The notes under the pieces were generated by a model. It worked only from the letters and a program-made list of their open reading frames with translations, ran no database searches and was not told the origin of the DNA. From Hypsibius dujardini (Eukaryota > Tardigrada > Eutardigrada > Parachela > Hypsibiidae): 23,868 bases of DNA. Position numbers and translations under genes: made by a program. Shown piece after piece: positions 19,167-23,868 of this stretch; position 1 is the stretch's first letter; every line of letters starts with the position of its first letter. The stretch is taken from the NCBI GenBank assembly GCA_001579985.1, contig LRSR01004018.1, forward strand, positions 1 through 23,868, given 5' to 3'.

Positions 19167-21765
19167 TTCGCGCAGACGTCTTACCTGGACAGACTATGCA
19201 GATTCCCGAGCCTTTCCTTGTCGAAACCTGATTCAGCGGGCAATCCTCGCACCGTGATGCTCCGGCTCGACTAAACGTTCCAGCGGGGCATTCGTTACAG
19301 CTCTTACTGTACTTCACACCCACCACCTGAACCCTCCGAATCCGCACGGGGTTATACGAACTGCCGCGCATATTTATCATACTGATTCCCAACCACATCA
19401 AAGTGAATTTACCCCTCGGCAAGTCCAATTTTGCCGCCAGCCAGGAACTACGAACTGTGTGGTCAGGCACTAGACGAAGTGTATCCACCGTCGCATCACT
19501 TCCCGTGACAGTGCTCCGGCATTCATGTGAATTGGCGCTGAACGTGAACATCGTACTGCTGTCAGGGAATTGGTACTCAAACTCCACGTAGCCCCCATTT
19601 TGGACGATGTCCACCTGCAGTGTCAACGCCGAGCTGCACCCTTCCGTCTCTTCCAGGCTGATAAAGTCGCCACGCGGAAGCCAAGTCTTCGGACCGCATG
19701 TGCCTTTGGCGGCTTGGTCTGCGCTGCTGCCGGCTTCCAAACCGCCGAACCCAGAGCTTTGACTGTGGAATCCCGGTGGGAGGACGGACCATTCGTCGTA
19801 GGTCTGTGAGTTGCCGACGGAGTAGGTTCCCGGAGCACATTGCGTGCAGTTTAGGTTGGCGAGATTGTAAGAGAACCCCGCCGGGCACGATGTCTCTATT
19901 TATTGGAAAAAAGGATGAGAAAAATTAAAAGCATTTCATTCCGGTTTCGGTTCCAACTTTTGACTCAACGATTTTTTACCGCAGTTTTGAATTCGCAGCG
20001 GTGGCTTCCCTTTTGGTATGCAGTTGATGGACTTGTTATAGGGAATCGGTACACGCCACTGCCCGTTCGCGTCGTCGCATTGGGTCAGAGCAAACGTGAT
20101 TTCGTCCTATAAAAAAAGTCAACTTGCATTTTTCAAGTATTTTTTTATGGAAATGTTCATTAAAAAGATTAATTAATTAGGTGTCTGATTCGTGCACAGG
20201 GTCCACCACGAACATTTACTCAACTTTAAGGGGTCACGGTAGAAACCGCGTGTACTGCTTTCAATGTTCCTGATTACTAACAAAAATATGTTGGATGGAG
20301 ATTATGAAATGGGGAGCTTTTGGGGTTCGCCAAAAGAAACACGTCATTTTTACTACTGTGTTGATTGATTGTTGATTGACTTGACAAGACGTTTTGCTAT
20401 CTCGCAAGCCGAGAACTCAAAGCCAACCCACCAAGCAAGCAAAAGTAGTGTATAAGTACAAATAAGAGCTTGCTTCGTTTGGTCAACGCCGAAATTGAAC
20501 GGGAAGAGTCGTCGCATCAAGTGATTCAAAAATTTATATTGGACAACTAACTGGTTGGACGGAATATATATTTTTAAAGAAACGGAGTGGCTTTTTTACT
20601 CCCTTCCCTTTTTGGGGTCCAATAGGACCCTGGCTATTTTACCCCTCCTCGTATACATTACCAGGCGCACCTGCTACTTTACTCTTCCTATGTTGTCCGT
20701 CCGTCAGTCTGTCCGTCGTCCGTCAGTCTGTCCGTCGTCCGTCGTCCGTCAGTCTGTCCGTCAGTCTGTCCGTTGTTTATCTGTGCGTTGTCCGTCTGTC
20801 CGTCCTTTGTTCTTCCGTTGACCGTCCGTCCGTTCTCAGACAGATGGTCAAACAATGGACATTGACTGAACGGATAGCTGATGAAAAAACAACGGACGGA
20901 CGACGGATGAATCGGTGAACGACGGACGGATGGGTGAACGACGGACAGACAACGGATCGAGAGAACGGACGGGCAGACGGACGAACGGGCAGCATGGAAG
21001 GGGTAAAAAAGCCAGGGTTCTATTGGGCCCCAGGGAGGGCTAAAATAGCCGGGGTGCTTACGGGCCCCACACACTACGAGGGAGGGGTAAAATGGCTGTA
21101 GCCTTAAAGAAAAACTGATGATTCCGTGAAGAAACGATGACAAATAGATTAGTAGAGTCCTTTAATGTGTAAACAGGATGTACTAAGCCATTTTCCGTGG
21201 AATTTGATTGAGAAATATATACTCTTGGAGAGGACGACCAGATTCCGGCCGAAATTGGCGAGCTTAAAATTGGCAACTTTACACAAAAAGCGCCGATGCT
21301 AACAATTGTCAATGAACTTTTTAAAACTCAGATTTATATGAAAGTTAAATTTAACTTATTTGGACATTTAATTTTGAAAGAATTTAAGGCGTTTGAGCAA
21401 GGGAAAGATTTTGAGACCCATTCGAAGTTGAGTAAATGTTCGTGGTGGACCTTGTAGTTAGTGTCTTTATGGTATCTGACGAATGCACATGTTCGTATAT
21501 TTAGACCCACTTCACAGACACATTTTAGTCAGGCATGAAGCAATGAAACGGGATGAAACGGGAATAACGAGAACGATTTTCATCTGCGATCGTGCAGATT
21601 TATGGGACTTTGAATAAATTGGGCTGGAAGTTAACTTACATCTCTGCAGGGAAGGAGCTGGCTGTCAGTGGGCCGAAACAGCGACACGAGTAGAATTGCG
21701 ATAATTACTCCCATATGGTGCGGTGTTATCCGTGGCTGCAGGCCGTGGACCAGCGTAGGAATCAT
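16578..21765 (-). CDS. ELAPOR (EIG121/KIAA1324) homologue, single-pass endolysosomal-type receptor
   Basis: Join on the minus strand: 21765-21640, 20106-19980, 19895-19185, 19075-18504, 18284-17386, 17232-16578. All splice sites are GT-AG and phases agree, giving 1029 aa, close to the vertebrate ELAPOR proteins (about 1000-1030). Exon 1 carries a signal peptide (GVIIAILLVSLF; the start may be Met18 at 21714) and a GAT|GTAAGT donor. The ectodomain has repeated Cys-rich CP-GT(Y/F)S motifs (CAPGTYSVGN, CNECPAGTFSRAG, CNPGFYRHN, CPPNS), the family signature YDEWSVLPPGF, PCTTSDY and EWISPKIC, the glycan-receptor-like second half, GRSTVITMRCS and CSDGTCDGC. One helix lies at about 899-923, then a tail of about 106 residues that starts YKHRYMKLV as in the family and is rich in Asp/Glu/Lys. 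Vertebrate members act in endosome-lysosome and autophagy traffic; that role is transferred by homology. Introns are 1533, 84, 109, 219 and 153 bp. Confidence 0.94.
17284..17362. repeat. (ACAGAC)n in ELAPOR intron 5
   Basis: ACAGAC hexamers run almost perfectly on the plus strand within the 153-bp intron 17233-17385. In the transcript it reads (GUCUGU)n, the complement of the intron 4 repeat. Confidence 0.95.
18309..18415. repeat. (TGTCTG)n in ELAPOR intron 4
   Basis: TGTCTG hexamers with a few TGTTTG variants fill about half of the 219-bp intron 18285-18503. In the transcript it reads (CAGACA)n, complementary to the repeat in intron 5 across the 899-nt exon 5. Confidence 0.95.
19127..19165. 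repeat. (CAGA)n in ELAPOR intron 3
   Basis: CAGA tetramers fill about a third of the 109-bp intron 19076-19184. In the transcript it reads (UCUG)n, partly complementary to the intron 4 repeat. Confidence 0.95.
20200..20226. repeat. Left arm of a 27-bp perfect inverted repeat in ELAPOR intron 1
   Basis: It begins GGTCCACCACGAACATTTAC. Its exact inverse lies at 21425-21451. The two enclose about 1.2 kb that includes a family E repeat and a foldback minisatellite, all within ELAPOR intron 1. This arm touches the end of the family E copy. Confidence 0.85.
20219..20562 (-). repeat. Dispersed repeat (family E), uninterrupted copy
   Basis: Reverse-complement match to 12882-13567 without the nested 314-bp insertion; identity is about 80% by eye. 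It lies in intron 1 of the ELAPOR homologue. Like the other copy, it has the same orientation as the host gene's transcription. Confidence 0.85.
20588..21085. mobile_element. Foldback element with GTCCGTC-rich arms
   Basis: Outer arms of about 36 bp pair: GGGGTCCAATAGGACCCTGG (left, from 20613) with the inverse of GGGGCCCAATAGAACCCTGG (right, about 21012-21031), both followed inward by an A/T-rich TACCCCT. Inner arms are tandem (GTCCGTCAGTCTGTCCGTC) at 20697-20840 and (GACGGAC)-type at about 20890-20990. A second TTTTACCCCTCC-type unit lies outside the right arm. The structure resembles foldback transposons built from tandem repeats. No coding capacity. It lies in ELAPOR intron 1. Confidence 0.82.
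21425..21451. repeat. Right arm of the 27-bp perfect inverted repeat
   Basis: Exact inverse of 20200-20226, ending GTTCGTGGTGGACC, about 190 bp before exon 1 of the ELAPOR homologue in plus-strand order. Confidence 0.85.
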
Positions 21766-23164
21766 ACTGCATTTGTGGGACCCTGAAGCTGTCGCATAAT
21801 CACCACGCGAACAATCAAAACTTCAGATTCAACTGAACAGTTATCGTTTTGATCAAGGCAAACAGAGGATTAGGGGAAGGAGAATCCAGGCGCGAACTTC
21901 CTACAACTTCTATTTCTCCAAGGGAGCGGCAATAAACGGAGTTCTTTGAGTATATCGGAAGGCGAATTTTTCGGAGGGGCAACCGAAGAAGCAACCGAAG
22001 TTGTGTCTAGGAAGAAAGGAACGCGATAAAAGCTTGCAAATTGTGTTCCTAAGAAGAGAGAAGAGAGACTACCTTGATCAGGGGTTGTTTTGAGGTCTGT
22101 TATTCCAAGCAGCACACGGTGCGGATCATATACTGCCTGTATATGGGACGCTTTATCGACCCTCTCTAGCGTCCTTTGGAGACCGACAGAATGTATGAGG
22201 GAGAAGGAGAGAGGAAGGAGAGAAAGAGCCAATGCTCGGGGCATTTCCGGATAAGTCTGCTCCCCATCGCGGGATAACAGGATGGTTATCGGGGAACGCT
22301 CACACCACCGGCGGAGAGCTGCTGCCTGTGCCTGTGCTGTGTGCTCTTATGGCGTTCCGCTGCTCTGCACCGGACGCAACGCCTCCTTTTTTATTAGTGA
22401 ATGACAGTACACGGGAGAGCATTGGAATGCCTCTTACGAGGGACACTCCAAAAGGCTTGGTACTCGGCCATTTACTCTGCATCAACAATTGCACTCCGCA
22501 AAAAGATTTAGAAGGTAGATTGGTGTGGACAGCGGCTAGAACAAATGCCGACACTCCATTGAGAACAATCAATCAATTTAGTCATAAATCAATCAATCAA
22601 GCGAATTTAAAAGACTCTGAATGGTTTCATGCCGCACGGTTCGGCCCGTCGACTTTACCTTTTCTTAGCCTTGCCAGAATTCTTTTATCTCAACTATATT
22701 AATTAGTTCTCAGATTAGCCTGTTAACTTCGATAAGAAAAATAGTCTGACCGTTCGTCACAAAATTTTCAGAAATAAATTATGTAGGAGTTACTGATCTA
22801 AATAATTGCAGTACAAGAATTGGAAGGCACCTTCTAGTCGCGTTATAAATGACCGAGTGCCAGGACTTTTAGAGTGCCCTTTCGTTTTGCATGCGCCGTC
22901 ACTTCCTCCTTTCAATTATTCTCGTTATCGTATCCTGAAAATGCACCAATTTTCAATCGGCTAAAATAAAAAACATTGCGACTTCATAATTCGAGATTTC
23001 GACACGATTCTGCGTGGCTTCATGCTCCCGGTTGAACCGTCTAGGTCGGTAAGGACGTCGAGTTCTACAAGACAAACAATGTGTTGCCTTTCCCGGACAA
23101 AATACGAAGAAAAACGCGGGATTGTATTACAAGCCGAATGCAAATAATACGCGCTCATATTGTA
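21766..23164. other. Upstream flank of the ELAPOR homologue, no convincing gene
   Basis: The longest frame (22232-22702, +, 156 codons) ends through TCAATCAATCAA repeat sequence and has no recognisable domain. A 124-codon frame on the minus strand (21870-22244) is equally featureless. The region next to 21766 presumably holds the ELAPOR promoter and 5' UTR. GA-rich simple sequence lies at about 22050 and 22200. Confidence 0.45.
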
Positions 23165-23377
23165 CAGTAAGTGACAGAATTTAATCTAACGGAGGGTCTC
23201 AAAAATGGGCAAAAGGGGCGGGTCAGGGGTAATAATTGAACAATCAACCAATCAACTCCGCTCGAATTGCTTCGGAGCTCCGCTGATTGACCGGTTGATT
23301 GTTCGAGTATTACCCCTGCCCCGCCCCTTTTGTCCATTTCCGGGACCCTCCGTTAGATTAAATTCTGTCGCTTACTG
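23165..23377. mobile_element. 213-bp hairpin MITE (family A, copy 2)
   Basis: TIR CAGTAAGTGACAGAA at the left and TTCTGTCGCTTACTG at the right, bordered by TA (23163-23164, 23378-23379). It is nearly symmetric: both arms keep the TTAATCTAACGGAGGGTC and AAATGGGCAAAAGGGGCG blocks. The arms surround an inner stem with AACAATCAACCAATCAAC. It is the more complete of the two copies. Confidence 0.9.
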
Positions 23378-23868
23378 TAGCAATTATAGCCGTGTCCGTC
23401 GGGTGATGTTGTTTGAATTAAAGCATTGAGCAAAAAAAACGATTGAAATGTTAAACTTTGTCTTGATTAAACGATTATATCCATGATTAAATGATTATAA
23501 AATTGTGGTTAATTCCCATTACACGGTTTTTTACTTTCCTGCATCATTGAGCTGAGTCAGCCGACTGGTCATGGTTAGCTTCGGGCCTTACTACAGTACA
23601 TTCTATGTAGTATGTGGCCAAACCATCTCTGACAGACATTTTTCGCGTAAGTTGCCGGAAGTGGTCTCCTCGGACAGACAGATCGGAAATGTTTGATTTG
23701 ACGACTGATTGATGATACTAGTATTTCACTGCTATCCATCCCTTCCTTCCTCTATACAACTTGGATTTTTTTGCGCTGTATCGCACATCCCTCTACAAAT
23801 ATGCTTGCCTGTCTTGACTGTCTGTCTGTCTCTGTCGGTTATCACGTCTGCCTGCCTTGACTGTCTGT
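23378..23868. other. Non-coding end of window with CTGTCTGT repeats
   Basis: No gene seen. The last 65 bp contain TTGACTGTCTGT twice (about 23814 and 23857) with CTGTCTGTCTCTGTC between, the start of a simple repeat that leaves the window. Confidence 0.5.

Noticed and set aside
22232-22702. 156-codon plus-strand frame upstream of the ELAPOR homologue
   Set aside because: No recognisable domain, and its 3' part is TCAATCAA-type repeat. There is no coding bias that I can see.
1-23868. CRISPR arrays, bacterial operons, rRNA or tRNA genes
   Set aside because: None seen. The tandem arrays lack unique spacers, and the genes are spliced.

Overview
The window is eukaryotic and almost certainly from an animal. 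Coding sequence is broken into exons by GT-AG introns whose phases match. One gene is a clear ELAPOR (EIG121/KIAA1324) homologue, a metazoan family. Roughly three quarters of the DNA is non-coding, and much of it is simple repeats and small inverted-repeat transposons. The short introns, the compact gene spacing and a duplicated bacterial-type gene that has acquired introns point to a compact-genome invertebrate. A tardigrade is one guess, but nothing here proves it.

Layout. 1-4664: no gene recognised; minisatellites, (GT)n tracts, a 571-bp palindromic element (2711-3281) and unassigned sequence. 4665-7196 (-): a two-exon gene for a four-helix membrane protein resembling MS4A/CD20. Its 1.75-kb intron is packed with inverted-repeat elements, and a 33-bp minisatellite lies just upstream of its start codon. 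8425-8605: a small hairpin transposon with a second copy at 23165-23377. 8984-10276 (+) and 11692-16006 (+): tandem paralogues of a secreted metallo-beta-lactamase-fold hydrolase of a type familiar from bacteria, three exons each, with complete metal-binding motifs. A 901-bp long-TIR element lies between them, and the second gene's 2.8-kb intron holds three further repeats. 16578-21765 (-): the ELAPOR homologue, six exons, predicted 1029 aa, convergent with the second hydrolase gene. 21766-23868: upstream flank without a convincing gene, plus the second hairpin transposon.

Most informative observations: (i) the two hydrolase genes share a sharply bounded 181-bp tract of perfect identity in their last exons although their upstream exons are strongly diverged, which indicates gene conversion; (ii) the paralogues differ in intron positions, and one private intron is bracketed by an 8-bp direct repeat, suggesting recent intron gain; (iii) a 314-bp element inserted at a TA inside a dispersed repeat has its uninterrupted 'empty site' in another copy of that repeat 7 kb away; (iv) simple repeats in consecutive ELAPOR introns are complementary in the transcript and flank a large exon, a layout that can favour exon circularisation or skipping; (v) at least five inverted-repeat element families are present, several bounded by TA and one by TAA.

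The four proteins do not form an obvious pathway. Three are predicted to enter the secretory route: two soluble hydrolases and one single-pass endolysosomal-type receptor. The fourth is a multi-pass membrane protein. I did not find a new multi-gene system; the novelty lies in how the paralogues and repeats have evolved. All identities quoted are read by eye.
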